From assembly GCF_003614185.1 (NCBI RefSeq), contig NZ_KZ987724.1, positions 1,356,159-1,420,158 of the forward strand: a stretch of 64,000 nucleotides of DNA, given 5' to 3'. The DNA comes from Paenibacillus aceti (GTDB lineage Bacteria; Bacillota; Bacilli; Paenibacillales; Paenibacillaceae). Of the stretch, positions 45,561 to 54,761 are shown in pieces. The translations under genes were made by a program, and so were the position numbers. Position 1 is the stretch's first letter. Every line of letters starts with the position of its first letter. Under the pieces are notes generated by a model. That model worked only from the letters and a program-made list of their open reading frames with translations, was not told the DNA's origin and made no database searches.

Positions 45561-46234
45561 ACCTTCTCCTCAAACTTATAACCGGAGCGGACCACCGTGA
45601 CAATATGCTTGGCCTGCTCTCCCAGCTTGGCACGCAGATTACGGATATGGCTGTTGACCGTGCGATCGTCGCCGATGAAATCATATCCCCATATTTTTGT
45701 GATCAGCTGTTCTCTGGTTATAATAATTCCTTTATTTTTCAGCAAATAAGCCAAAATTTCAAACTCCGTATGCGTCAAACAGCAGTTTTCTCCGTTAGCT
45801 GAAACCGTCCGGGATGGAAAATGGATGATAATCCCGCTGCTAGACAATGTATTTTCCTCTTGCTCTCGAATCTGCCTTGTTTCCAGTAGCCGTTTGGCCC
45901 GGGCTAGCAGGATCGGGGGACTGTACGGTTTGGTTACATAGTCGTCAGCCCCGAGTTCAAAACCCAGCAATGTATCGTCTTCGTCCGAGCGGGCCGTCAG
46001 CATGATAATCGGCACATTCGATGTTTTTCGGATTCTTCTGCATACCGACCAGCCGTCCAATTCCGGCAGCATAATATCGAGAATGATCAGATCTACCTCA
46101 TGTTCTTCAAATAACGCTAAGGCATTTTTCCCATCGCCTGCCTCAAGCACTTGGTATCCTTCCTCCAGCAAATAATCCTTCATAATTTCCCGTAAAATAG
46201 GCTCATCTTCTACAATCAATATGGTTCTAGACAT
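45557..46234 (-). CDS. OmpR-family response regulator
   Basis: This 225-residue regulator has the receiver phospho-acceptor in IILDIMLPELDGW, lysine in YVTKPYSPP and a winged-helix output domain (IWGYDFIGDDRTVNSHI). It is coupled to the kinase downstream. The upstream about 190 bases before the divergent serine hydrolase gene should contain both promoters; I cannot assign them precisely. Confidence 0.92.
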   Translation of the reverse strand: MSRTILIVEDEPILREIMKDYLLEEGYQVLEAGDGKNALALFEEHEVDLIILDIMLPELDGWSVCRRIRKTSNVPIIMLTARSDEDDTLLGFELGADDYVTKPYSPPILLARAKRLLETRQIREQEENTLSSSGIIIHFPSRTVSANGENCCLTHTEFEILAYLLKNKGIIITREQLITKIWGYDFIGDDRTVNSHIRNLRAKLGEQAKHIVTVVRSGYKFEEKV

Positions 46235-46428
46235 ATAACTACCCCACCATGTTTTACTTGTTGCTCATACTTTCAGACTTTTTGAGATTGCCCGTATGAG
46301 TATAATTGGATGCTAGCATGTTTTCGAAAGCTAGACAAATGAGTTAAGATACAAATCCTTCTATACAACAGTCCCGAAAGCGCTTAATATCTTATATAGA
46401 ACATAATCATGAAGGAGTCATAACTAAT

Positions 46429-47610
46429 ATGCTTATGCTGGAACCAATAATAACCGATCAACTGAAAAAAACGCTGCGAGCAAGCATCGAAAACCAGGAA
46501 ATCGCCGGTGCGAATTTTATGGTGATCCAGGACGGGAACGAGATTTTTTATCATGAAGATGGCTTGGCCGACCTCGAATCAAGGCGCCCTATTGCCAGGG
46601 ATTCGATCTTCCGCTTATATTCGATGACAAAGCCGATGACCGCTACCGCTGTCATGATGCTGCTGGAACGCGGGGAAATCGATTTATATGATCCTGTAAG
46701 CCGCTATATTCCAGGCTTCAAAAACCAGCGGGTCGAGAAAAATGGTGAATTGGTACCGGCCAGCCGCGATGTCACCATTCACGATTTGCTGAACATGACA
46801 TCGGGATTGGTATACGGAGGAACCGATCAAGCCGGACAGTATACAGAGGCCCTATTCCAAGAGATGGACCGCCGTTTATTCGGCGAGAACCCCATGAGTA
46901 CCCTGGAATTCGCGAACCAACTGGGCCAAGGCCCCCTCTCGTTCGAGCCGGGAGCAGGCTGGCAATATGGAACATCGGCGGATATCCTCGGCGCGATCGT
47001 GGAGACAGTCAGCGGTATACGGTACGGAGAATTTCTGCACAAAGAAATATTTGAGCCATTGGAAATGAAAGATACCGGCTTCTGGCTGCCTGAAGAAAAA
47101 AGAAATCGCCTTGTGAAGACCTATCAGGATGATGGTGCAGGAGGCTTGAATCTGTATGCGGAAAGTCATCTGGGCATCCGCCATCAGATGGATCAAGAGC
47201 CAGCATTTGAGTCTGGCGGAGCAGGTCTTGCTTCCACGATTGACGATGCCGCCAAATTTACGACGATGCTGTTGAATCAGGGAAGCTACAACGGCGTTCA
47301 ACTGTTGAGACCTAGAACCGTTCAATATTTAACCTCAGCTTCTCTGACCGAATGGCAGCAAAAAGGCTTCGATCCGTGGCATACCTTCCGCGGCTATAGC
47401 TATGGCAACCAAATGCGGGTCATGACCGCCCCGGAAACAGCCGGATTGATCAGCAGCCCGGGCGAATATGGCTGGGACGGCTGGCTTGGGGCATACTTCT
47501 GCAACAGCCCGCTTGACGGCCTGACGATCCTATTTATGGTCCAGAAAAAAGACGCCGGCACAATGACGATTACGCGCAAGCTGCGTAATATTGTGTTTAG
47601 CAGCTTATAA
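46429..47610 (+). CDS. Beta-lactamase-family serine hydrolase
   Basis: This 393-residue protein of the class C beta-lactamase/DD-peptidase/esterase family has the S-x-x-K motif in LYSMTKPMT, a YGTS-like motif in WQYGTSADILG, and the GEYGWDGW third box. There is no signal peptide, so it is probably a cytosolic esterase or amidase rather than a resistance enzyme. GGAG lies 11 bases before the ATG. A terminator follows. Confidence 0.85.
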   Translation: MLMLEPIITDQLKKTLRASIENQEIAGANFMVIQDGNEIFYHEDGLADLESRRPIARDSIFRLYSMTKPMTATAVMMLLERGEIDLYDPVSRYIPGFKNQRVEKNGELVPASRDVTIHDLLNMTSGLVYGGTDQAGQYTEALFQEMDRRLFGENPMSTLEFANQLGQGPLSFEPGAGWQYGTSADILGAIVETVSGIRYGEFLHKEIFEPLEMKDTGFWLPEEKRNRLVKTYQDDGAGGLNLYAESHLGIRHQMDQEPAFESGGAGLASTIDDAAKFTTMLLNQGSYNGVQLLRPRTVQYLTSASLTEWQQKGFDPWHTFRGYSYGNQMRVMTAPETAGLISSPGEYGWDGWLGAYFCNSPLDGLTILFMVQKKDAGTMTITRKLRNIVFSSL

Positions 47611-47628
47611 ACCTTCATAACCAGTAAA

Positions 47629-47660
47629 AATAGACTTGGCCGCCTATGGCCAAGTCTATT
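47629..47660 (+). terminator. Terminator of the serine hydrolase gene
   Basis: Perfect 13-bp arms (AATAGACTTGGCC/GGCCAAGTCTATT) with a short loop lie 19 bases beyond the stop; the left flank is A-rich and the right flank has few T residues. Confidence 0.75.
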
Positions 47661-47697
47661 GCTGTTAATATGATTTGTGAATTAATTCAACAATAAA

Positions 47698-47747
47698 TTG
47701 ACTGCATAGTGTATATAGTGTATAGTGTGAATGTATATACATCACAC
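47698..47747 (+). promoter_or_regulatory. Sigma-A promoter and GntR-type operator
   Basis: The -35 TTGACT (47698-47703) and -10 TATAGT (47721-47726) are separated by exactly 17 bases. A palindrome GTGTGA...TCACAC (47725-47747) around ATGTATATACAT overlaps the -10 element. This fits autorepression by the YtrA-type regulator encoded directly downstream. Confidence 0.75.
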
Positions 47748-47767
47748 CACTAGGAGAAGTGTATCTT

Positions 47768-48148
47768 ATGAAGATTTTAATTTCTAATACTTCTGATAGC
47801 CCTCTATATCAACAAATCAAAGATCAGATAAAGGATGCCATTCTTATGGAGGAATTGGTTGATGGTGAGGCATTACCCTCTATCAGAAGCTTTGCTAATG
47901 ATTTAAAAGTAAGTGTTTTAACTATCCGACGGGTTTATGAGGAATTGGAGCAAGAAGGATTTGCCACAAGCCAAGTTGGTAAAGGTACATTTGTTACTTC
48001 AGGTAATCTTGAATTGCTTAAAGACTCAAAGCGCCGCCTTGTCGAACAGAAGATGCAGGACATGATCAAGACCGCAAAATCGCTGAATATCAGCAAAGAG
48101 GATTTAAGGGCAATGATGGATATTTTGTATGAGGAGGATTTAGGATGA
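47768..48148 (+). CDS. GntR-family regulator, YtrA subfamily
   Basis: This regulator of 126 residues consists of the winged helix (PLYQQIKDQIKDAIL, LPSIRSFANDLKVSVLTI) and a short helical tail, as in YtrA, which lacks a separate ligand domain. It overlaps the ATPase gene by four bases and probably represses the operon through the operator at 47725-47747. The ATG at 47768 has AGGAG upstream; an in-frame GTG at 47759 is too close to it. Confidence 0.9.
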   Translation: MKILISNTSDSPLYQQIKDQIKDAILMEELVDGEALPSIRSFANDLKVSVLTIRRVYEELEQEGFATSQVGKGTFVTSGNLELLKDSKRRLVEQKMQDMIKTAKSLNISKEDLRAMMDILYEEDLG

Positions 48149-49005
48149 AAAATATTTTAGAAGTATCCGGCCTGAATAAGTCGTACAAGGATTTTTCACT
48201 CAGTGACGTTAACTTTACAATACCAGAGGGCTGTATCGCTGGGTACATAGGAGTAAATGGTGCGGGTAAAACCACGACACTTCGTTCTATTTTGGGTTTG
48301 ACCAAAAAGACTTCCGGAAGTATAAAACTTTTCGGACTTGAAATGGAACGCCATGAGCACGAGCTTAAAAACCGCATTGGTATAGTGCTTGATGATGGCT
48401 GCTTCTATGATGAACTTACAATGTCTGAAATGAAAAATATTATAGCCCCGGCCTATACCTCATGGAGTGAACAGGATTACATGAACTACCTGAGTCGATT
48501 CTCGCTTAATCCTAAACAAAAAATCAGTACGCTGTCAAAAGGGATGCGTATTAAATTTGCTCTTGCACTCGCCCTTTCTCATAAAGCAGAACTTCTTATC
48601 ATGGACGAGCCAACCAGTGGACTTGACCCACTGATCCGTAGCCAATTACTTGATATTCTGACTGATTATATGAATGAGGGTGGCAAGGGAGTGCTTTTCT
48701 CAACGCATATTACCTCCGATCTTGATAAAATTGCCGATACGATAATCATGATCAACAACGGGAAAATTGTTTTTCAGGAAGTAAAGGATGCTCTATTGGA
48801 CAGCTTTAGAATAGTAAAGGGAGATACAAAGGCACTTAATGAAGACACGCGAAAGCTATTTTTGAGCCTTACTGAAACACAGTTTGGATTTACAGGAATT
48901 ACTAATCATACTTTAGAGGTACAGAATTGTATGCCGAATATTGTTATTGAAAAATCCACGATTGAAGATATTATGCTAGCAAATATTAATGGAGGTAAAG
49001 AGTAA
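48145..49005 (+). CDS. ABC transporter ATP-binding protein
   Basis: This 286-residue ATPase has Walker A GVNGAGKTT, signature region LSKGMRIKFALA, Walker B LLIMDEPTSGLDP and H-loop STHIT. It follows the GntR gene and precedes a small permease, the standard order of Ytr-like units that respond to cell-wall drugs. It overlaps the permease start by one base (TAATG). Confidence 0.9.
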   Translation: MKNILEVSGLNKSYKDFSLSDVNFTIPEGCIAGYIGVNGAGKTTTLRSILGLTKKTSGSIKLFGLEMERHEHELKNRIGIVLDDGCFYDELTMSEMKNIIAPAYTSWSEQDYMNYLSRFSLNPKQKISTLSKGMRIKFALALALSHKAELLIMDEPTSGLDPLIRSQLLDILTDYMNEGGKGVLFSTHITSDLDKIADTIIMINNGKIVFQEVKDALLDSFRIVKGDTKALNEDTRKLFLSLTETQFGFTGITNHTLEVQNCMPNIVIEKSTIEDIMLANINGGKE

Positions 49006-49640
49006 TGTTATTTCATTTAATAAAGAAAGACTTTTTAATTGTTAAAAAATATGCTTTTTTAATGTTACTTGTATCTATTTTAATACCGCTATTTGTATTA
49101 ACAGTTACTCCAGAGTTACCGGGTTCCGTGAGCTTTTTTATCTCAGAAATATTTTCTATATTTATGCTCTTGCAGTTTGTTTCAATGAAAGAGTACCAAT
49201 ACCCTAAAGCAACATCTTTGCTGTGTGCGACCCCTTACCGTAGAAGTACGATCGTTGCGTCAAAATACGGGTTTTGTATGTTTATATTCCTTGTTTGCTG
49301 CCTAACTTATCTGATCGATTCTTTTTTCTTTCCGGATTTAGGTAGATTTAGCCTTGAAATGATATCGATAACTTTTCTGAGTATTTCACTTGTTATAGGC
49401 ATTTACTTACCAATACAATATAAATTGGGTTATGAAAAGACAAGATTCTTTTTCATTATAATTATCATGGTTACCCCATTTTTACTTCCTCAAATTATCC
49501 AATTTAATGATGGTATAGATATGACATCGTTGGTTCCAAGCGTGATGTTTTCTTTAATCGCTCTGTTTTCAAGCTTAATTTTTTTGTTACTATCCATTTA
49601 TATTTCCGTAAAAATCTACAATCATAAAGATTTAGTGTAG
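49005..49640 (+). CDS. ABC-2 transporter permease
   Basis: This 211-residue membrane protein has six predicted spans. It starts MLFHLIKKDFLIVKKYA, the usual opening of the ABC2_membrane_5 family. It is the partner of the ATPase upstream. Substrate unknown; related units take part in envelope stress. Confidence 0.85.
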   Translation: MLFHLIKKDFLIVKKYAFLMLLVSILIPLFVLTVTPELPGSVSFFISEIFSIFMLLQFVSMKEYQYPKATSLLCATPYRRSTIVASKYGFCMFIFLVCCLTYLIDSFFFPDLGRFSLEMISITFLSISLVIGIYLPIQYKLGYEKTRFFFIIIIMVTPFLLPQIIQFNDGIDMTSLVPSVMFSLIALFSSLIFLLLSIYISVKIYNHKDLV

Positions 49641-49662
49641 GTCTATGAAAGGAGACCCTTAA

Positions 49663-49758
49663 ATGCCGCATTTCCCATTATGGTTTATTATAATTTGTAC
49701 TTTGTTTCCCATTCTATTTCTGAGCTATCGGAGATGGAAAGACAGACGTAGGAAATAA
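49663..49758 (+). CDS. Small membrane peptide, 31 aa
   Basis: A 31-residue peptide has one hydrophobic span (LWFIIICTLFPILFLSY) and a very basic tail (RRWKDRRRK). AAAGGAG lies eight bases before its ATG and it follows the permease gene by 22 bases, before the operon terminator. It may be an accessory subunit of the ABC transporter. The layout follows the positive-inside rule with N-terminus out. Confidence 0.6.
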   Translation: MPHFPLWFIIICTLFPILFLSYRRWKDRRRK

Positions 49759-49792
49759 AGACTCGCTAACACTTAAAATCTCATGAAAATGA

Positions 49793-49846
49793 AAAAGGGG
49801 CGGCCCCCAGTCGGAAAGTAGACTTAGGTGACTGCCCTAGTTTTTT
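49793..49846 (+). terminator. Terminator of the GntR-ABC operon
   Basis: A stepped stem (AAGGGGC and AGTC with their complements) ends in CTAGTTTTTT. Its sequence resembles the hairpin at 26957-27003. Confidence 0.75.
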
Positions 49847-49852
49847 ACTCAC

Positions 49853-49937
49853 TGTCCTTAACGGTTTGAAGCTCTGCTACACAATCCTCCAGCTAGGCAA
49901 TTCCTTCTCCTGCTCGGCCAAGTCGAAGTCGCCTTGT
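49853..49937 (-). pseudogene. Fragment of a helD gene
   Basis: This stretch matches the intact helD at about 51914-51999. The minus strand encodes GDFDLAEQEKELPSWRIV, a stop, then QSFKPLR, against GDFDFAEREKELLSQWIV and ESFKPLR in the intact protein. Only about 28 codons survive, lying about 1 kb from the full gene. Confidence 0.8.
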
Positions 49938-49971
49938 ATTAACTCTTTTATATCAAATGAACCTTCTATTA

Positions 49972-50784
49972 TTATTTATTACCTAACTTTAGAGAGCAGA
50001 ATAAACCAAGCCCCATGGCTAATAGGCTGATTACAATTGTACCGATCTCGGTTGGTATTCCCGGAAAGATGACATATAAGGAACCTATAACCGTACCAAT
50101 AATGATAGCGTACATAATATTAGGATGAGTGGCTAGTAAATATTTAATGAGCTTACTGCTTAGAATGAATCCAAAGAGAACGCCGCTGCCGATAATTGCG
50201 ATGAGTGGCAGATTAAATGTTGATAGAGCTTCTATCGCTATTGGGTACACGCCAATCAGTAGAAGGACAAAGGAACCGCTTATCCCTGGAAGGAGCATCG
50301 CCATGCTGGCAAGCGCCCCTGCTCCGAATAAGCCTACCCCATACATAAAAGTAAGATCGATGGTAGCATGATTGTGCGCATCAGCGGGTACTAATAAGCC
50401 TGTTAGCGCGATCGCAATCGCTGCAAGAATAAACAATATGTAATGAATCGTTCTAAAGTTCTGCTTTACATCTGCACTTTTGTAGAGATAAGGGATAATC
50501 CCTAAGACAAGTCCAATAAAAAAGAAATATGTCGGCTGTTCATGGTTAGCGAGTAGCCATTTCATCACTCGACTTAGAATGAGCAAAGCCGATACAACAC
50601 CGATACCAAGCGGAATAAGAAACCCAAGATGCTTCTTCCATTCCTTGCTGAAAAATCCGCTAATCGCTTGAATTAATCGATCATAGAATCCTAGAATGAC
50701 TGCAATGGTACCTCCACTAACACCAGGAATCAGATCTGCTGTCCCGATCATCATTCCCCGCCAAATATTGCTCCATGTAAACAT
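49972..50784 (-). CDS. DUF368 (PopT-type) polyprenyl-phosphate transporter
   Basis: This 270-residue protein has about eight membrane spans and contains the two inverted-repeat-like family motifs GTADLIPGVSGGT and SMAMLLPGISGSF. DUF368 proteins have been shown to recycle undecaprenyl phosphate across the membrane in other bacteria (named PopT), serving cell-wall and surface-polymer synthesis. A ribosome-binding site (GAGGAGAG) precedes the ATG. It is a single gene. Confidence 0.9.
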   Translation of the reverse strand: MFTWSNIWRGMMIGTADLIPGVSGGTIAVILGFYDRLIQAISGFFSKEWKKHLGFLIPLGIGVVSALLILSRVMKWLLANHEQPTYFFFIGLVLGIIPYLYKSADVKQNFRTIHYILFILAAIAIALTGLLVPADAHNHATIDLTFMYGVGLFGAGALASMAMLLPGISGSFVLLLIGVYPIAIEALSTFNLPLIAIIGSGVLFGFILSSKLIKYLLATHPNIMYAIIIGTVIGSLYVIFPGIPTEIGTIVISLLAMGLGLFCSLKLGNK

Positions 50785-50885
50785 AGATTCTCTCCTCTTC
50801 TTTATAGATCTGCATTTTTTCTTTGTCTACAAATAAATGCATATTCCGATCATTTTACAATGGCTGTAGATGACTTGCAAATTTT

Positions 50886-50912
50886 AAGGGAGTTATCCTG
50901 GATAACTCCCTT
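50886..50912 (-). terminator. Hairpin after helD
   Basis: Perfect arms AAGGGAGTTAT/ATAACTCCCTT with a short loop lie 58 bases past the helD stop. The T-tract on the minus strand is poor (AAAATTTG), so efficiency is uncertain. Confidence 0.6.
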
Positions 50913-50970
50913 GTTAGATATACGATTGTAAGGGGTCTAGGGTTACAATACTCCGTTTCCAGTTTTTTGT

Positions 50971-53379
50971 TCATTGATCATATAACTCTACCGGTAATGC
51001 CTGCACGAACGGCGACCATTCGCCTGTCGTATAGAGATGAAGCCGATGCATAGCCCGCGTACAGGCGGTGTATAGCAGCTTGCGTTCGTTTTCCCGGCTG
51101 TATGTCTGAGGTGAAGCATCATAAATTAGCACCGCATCGAACTCAATCCCTTTGGCGAGATATACAGGGACTATCATGACCCCTTTTTGAAAGGTTATCG
51201 TCTCTTTCGTAATGAGCTGTAACACCTCACCTCCTAGCACCAGTAATGATCTATAAGCTTCATGGGCTTCGGCCGCAGTCTTCGTAATGATCGCAATCGA
51301 GTCGAAGCCTTCAGCTTGAAGCGCCGCGATGTCTCTCAGTATCTGAATATCGCGCTTCTCTCCACTTTCTAACCTGGCAAGCAGGGGCTTCGGCCCGCTC
51401 CTCTCAAAAGGTATAATTTCCGCCCCATCCGCAAGCAGCAATTTCGTGAATTCCACGATCTCCCGTGTTGAACGATAACTGCGCACAAGGCGGATCAAGG
51501 TTGCTTTATCCTCACCGTAAAGACGATGCAGCAGCGAATCATCCCCCTCCAGCTTGGTTGACTGCGTAAAGATCGCCTGCCCGAAATCACCCAGGACCGT
51601 CATACGAGCCCGAGGGAATAGCTTCTTGAGATACTCATATTGAAACAGCGAATAATCCTGCCCCTCATCGACAAAGACATGCCGAATCTCTGTGTTCGTC
51701 CGTACCCCCTCGATCAGTTCTTTTAAATACAAGTACGGAGTCGCATCCTCATAAAATAACTCAAACCGCTCCAGCTTTTCTCTCGTCTGTTGACAGATTT
51801 CAGACCAAAGTTCCGGAATCTCTGCCTCCTTCGTCTTCTCACGGTAACCAGCTTCCCCGTCAAACAATTGGACGTATAGACTATGGATATCGATAAATGA
51901 TAATTTCCTTACGCTTCTCCTTAGTGGTTTGAAGCTCTCCTTCACGATCCATTGACTGAGCAATTCCTTCTCCCGCTCTGCGAAATCAAAATCACCTTCA
52001 TCTTCCCGACGCTTGTGGCTTATTTTCTCGTAAACTTCGGCGTAACGCTCGGCAATATCGAACACTTCCCGATCCTTGTGCAGCTCTGCGAAAACCTCTG
52101 CATATTGCTCGTTATCCAGGTAATCCAGTTCTTCCTCGACCCAAGCCGCTTCACGTTCCTGGCGTTCTATTCGTGATAACTCCTTCAGAAGCCATTTCTG
52201 CAGCAACTCGACACGATTGGCCAAACGTAAGGAAGAGTCATAGCTGTAAAATTGTGAGCTTATCCGCTCTGCGGTAATTAAGTCTCGATCTCGAAACCGA
52301 AGGCTCTTGAAGAGCATCCCTTCCCGTCCCAGCCATTGCGCATAGCTCTGTAACGCCATCAGGAAAGCCTCAGATGCCTTATATTTCATCCCTTGCAGCC
52401 GGGCTTCATACTCTTGAGCTGCTTGGGCGGTCAGCACATATTCGATCTGATCGAAGGGATCTTCCAGACTTAGGGATGAACCTAGCCAGTATTCAAGATA
52501 CTCCTGAAACGTTGTCTGCTGCATATTCTCTTCCCCAAGCTCGGGAAGGACAGAGGATACATAGCTATTGAAAATCGGATTCGGCGAGAAAAGAACGATC
52601 TGATCGGCCTTAAGCGTATCACGATTTTTGTACAGCAAATACGCTACCCGCTGCAAGGCCGCCGAGGTCTTCCCGCTACCTGCCGCACCTTGCACGATTA
52701 GCAGCCGACTATGATCATCCCGGATAATGGTGTTCTGCTCCTTCTGGATCGTGGCTACGATACTTTTCATTTGCGAATCTGCGCTCTTGGATAGCATTTG
52801 CTGGAGCAGCTCGTCGCCGATCGTTACGCTCGCATCGAACATATTGCGAATTTGTCCATTCTGGATCTGATATTGCCGCTTCAATTTCATCGTACCCGTG
52901 ATCCGCCCACCCGGCGTGTCGTAGGAGGCTGTCCCTGGGGAATGGTCGTAATAAAGACTCGCGATCGGAGTGCGCCAATCATACACCAGGAAGCTCAGTC
53001 CATCCTCGTCGATGAAAGAAGATACCCCGATATAGATTTGTTCACTCGAGTTCAGACCATCCTCCAGAAAATCAACGCGACCAAAATAAGGCGACGGTAA
53101 CAGTCGATTCAAGCTCTTCCATTGCTGCGCCAGAAGCCGATGACGACGCTCCCGTTCGGATAACACCGCGGCCTGCTGCTTAATCGTATAAAAAGTTTCT
53201 TCAAAGTCCTCGTCCGAGCTTGTGTTCACCGTCACTTCTTCCCAGAAGCGTCTGCGAAGCTCGGCTGCCTGCTCGCGTGTCCCGCTAACCTCCGGTTCTA
53301 TCTCGTCTATTCTTGCTTGCATCTTCTCTCTAACCAGATCCAGCCTGTTTTGTTCTGCCTGCCATTCCTCTGCATCCAT
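50971..53379 (-). CDS. helD: HelD-like RNA polymerase-recycling motor (UvrD/Rep superfamily)
   Basis: This 802-residue superfamily 1 helicase-like ATPase has an N-terminal coiled coil (about residues 1-95) that in known HelD proteins enters the RNA polymerase secondary channel. Walker A is GAAGSGKTS at 231-239, Walker B is FVDEGQD, and further motifs are LVRSYRST and TACTRAMHRL. In B. subtilis HelD (774 residues) frees stalled polymerase from DNA. The region between the two helicase halves is HelD-typical and charged. AAGGAG lies upstream of the ATG at a long spacing. Confidence 0.9.
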   Translation of the reverse strand: MDAEEWQAEQNRLDLVREKMQARIDEIEPEVSGTREQAAELRRRFWEEVTVNTSSDEDFEETFYTIKQQAAVLSERERRHRLLAQQWKSLNRLLPSPYFGRVDFLEDGLNSSEQIYIGVSSFIDEDGLSFLVYDWRTPIASLYYDHSPGTASYDTPGGRITGTMKLKRQYQIQNGQIRNMFDASVTIGDELLQQMLSKSADSQMKSIVATIQKEQNTIIRDDHSRLLIVQGAAGSGKTSAALQRVAYLLYKNRDTLKADQIVLFSPNPIFNSYVSSVLPELGEENMQQTTFQEYLEYWLGSSLSLEDPFDQIEYVLTAQAAQEYEARLQGMKYKASEAFLMALQSYAQWLGREGMLFKSLRFRDRDLITAERISSQFYSYDSSLRLANRVELLQKWLLKELSRIERQEREAAWVEEELDYLDNEQYAEVFAELHKDREVFDIAERYAEVYEKISHKRREDEGDFDFAEREKELLSQWIVKESFKPLRRSVRKLSFIDIHSLYVQLFDGEAGYREKTKEAEIPELWSEICQQTREKLERFELFYEDATPYLYLKELIEGVRTNTEIRHVFVDEGQDYSLFQYEYLKKLFPRARMTVLGDFGQAIFTQSTKLEGDDSLLHRLYGEDKATLIRLVRSYRSTREIVEFTKLLLADGAEIIPFERSGPKPLLARLESGEKRDIQILRDIAALQAEGFDSIAIITKTAAEAHEAYRSLLVLGGEVLQLITKETITFQKGVMIVPVYLAKGIEFDAVLIYDASPQTYSRENERKLLYTACTRAMHRLHLYTTGEWSPFVQALPVELYDQ

Positions 53380-53554
53380 CTTGTTCTGAACACACTCCTT
53401 ATCAGTCCGGATAAAATAGGTATTGACAAATCAGCGCCCCAGAGGTAAAATTATAATGAAAATAAATTAGAATACACCTTTCATTTGTTTGCCAATACCG
53501 CTATTGATTATATCATAGCGTTTTTTCGCGTTCAATCCTTTTTCTATCCTTGAA

Positions 53555-53600
53555 TAAAAAAAGAAACGGCTGCTGATATAGAGCAGCCATTTCTTTTTTC
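53555..53600. terminator. Bidirectional terminator
   Basis: A long stem (AAGAAA.GGCTGCT/AGCAGCC.TTTCTT) with A-run on the left and T-run on the right follows the 48-aa gene on the minus strand. Confidence 0.88.
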
Positions 53601-53614
53601 TGAAGTCTGTTTTT

Positions 53615-53761
53615 TCACTCCGTGGAGCTTTTCCGCTGCTTTTTACCTGAATTCATCGGTTTATTTCCCTCAGCTTCTGACATATGCTCACCGAATTGAT
53701 CCAGTCGATCCGGAGAAGATGCAGGTCCGTCGTTCTTCGGCTTGTTGTTCCTTCCAGTCAT
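53615..53761 (-). CDS. Small hydrophilic protein, SASP-like, 48 aa
   Basis: This 48-residue protein starts MTGRNNKPKNDGPASSPDRL and ends SGKKQRKSSTE. It is very hydrophilic, with Asn, Lys, Ser and Gly rich ends and a central DQFGEHMSEAEG. The composition is like minor small acid-soluble spore proteins, but I cannot match it to a named one. GGAGG lies eight bases before the ATG and a strong terminator follows, so the gene looks real. Confidence 0.65.
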   Translation of the reverse strand: MTGRNNKPKNDGPASSPDRLDQFGEHMSEAEGNKPMNSGKKQRKSSTE

Positions 53762-53941
53762 GACGCTCACCTCCATTCATAACATGAGCGCCTGACCTTG
53801 TTTTCATACACCACTGTCTCCTCTCCTATTTTAAATAAAAAATAAAAAATAATATAAAATTTATGCAATCTCCTGCCGATATAGCTACAAGGGCTTATAC
53901 CCTAAAAAGGTAAATATAAATATGGAGAGGAATGTGATGGT

Positions 53942-54676
53942 TTGAAGATTGTAGGATTTATTGTGGTCGCTGTGATTTTACTGATTATCGGATTGATTAC
54001 AGCAAGCAAACGGGTTGAGAAAAAAGGTAAAGTAGCACGCGCAGAAATGGAACAGGCTAACTCTCTGCCGAAGGAGAAGCAGCACTTGCTTGCCTACGGC
54101 GCCAATCTCGCTCTTTATCGCTCTGAGTCGCCGCGGATTTTGCACGTGAAGACGGATTCCGAGACTTTGAAGGAAGGCCTTGCCACAGCCTGGGATATTA
54201 GCAATTCGGAAGAGGCTGCCCAGACCCTGGAATGGCTGCTGACAGAAGGACATCGCGAGCAGTATGATCCGCTTCTTACAGAGCTGCAAGCGGGGAAGAC
54301 TTTTACAGAGGAGGAAGTCGGAAAATCGCAGGCATGCTATGAATCCGCCCAAGAAGTGATGATGAAGAAGCTATCGTTTGCCAAATCCGATTTCGATCAG
54401 GTTAAGACCATTGCTGCCTGGGATTTTGACCGGGCTGTAAATATTGCAAGATGGAGTTATATACTGGGTTACATAACCGAAGAAGAAGCCTGGACCTACA
54501 TAAAAAGAGCTGCTGACTCCGCCCGCCCACTCTTCAATTCCTGGAAGGACTATTTTGTTTCTTTCGCCTTTGGCCGAGCCATTGCTTATGAAGGAGATAT
54601 TTACGACATCATTTGGAGTGGAAAAGAACTGCTCAATGACGCAGACTCTATCTGGAAGGAATTTAGCATTAAGTAG
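53942..54676 (+). CDS. Membrane-anchored DUF1266 protein
   Basis: This 244-residue protein has an N-terminal membrane anchor (IVGFIVVAVILLIIGLI) and a DUF1266 domain with the signature WDFDRAVNIARWSYILGYI. DUF1266 function is unknown; many members sit in envelope or secretion contexts. Translation probably begins at TTG (53942), with GAGAGGAA upstream. It is a single-gene unit ending in a strong terminator. Confidence 0.85.
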   Translation: MKIVGFIVVAVILLIIGLITASKRVEKKGKVARAEMEQANSLPKEKQHLLAYGANLALYRSESPRILHVKTDSETLKEGLATAWDISNSEEAAQTLEWLLTEGHREQYDPLLTELQAGKTFTEEEVGKSQACYESAQEVMMKKLSFAKSDFDQVKTIAAWDFDRAVNIARWSYILGYITEEEAWTYIKRAADSARPLFNSWKDYFVSFAFGRAIAYEGDIYDIIWSGKELLNDADSIWKEFSIK

Positions 54677-54697
54677 TCCACCCAGTTAGTTAGCTAT

Positions 54698-54733
54698 AAA
54701 CGCTCTGATGAACCTGCATCAGGGCGTTTTTTT
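54698..54733 (+). terminator. Terminator of the DUF1266 gene
   Basis: A 13-bp stem AAACGCTCTGATG/CATCAGGGCGTTT with a 5-6 base loop and seven T residues lies 22 bases past the stop codon. Confidence 0.92.
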
Positions 54734-54761
54734 CATGTACGCCCCAAGGTGATTGCTAATA

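Noticed and set aside
46429-47610. Antibiotic beta-lactamase
   Set aside because: S-x-x-K motif is present, but there is no signal peptide and overall pattern fits the esterase/DD-peptidase-like serine hydrolases.
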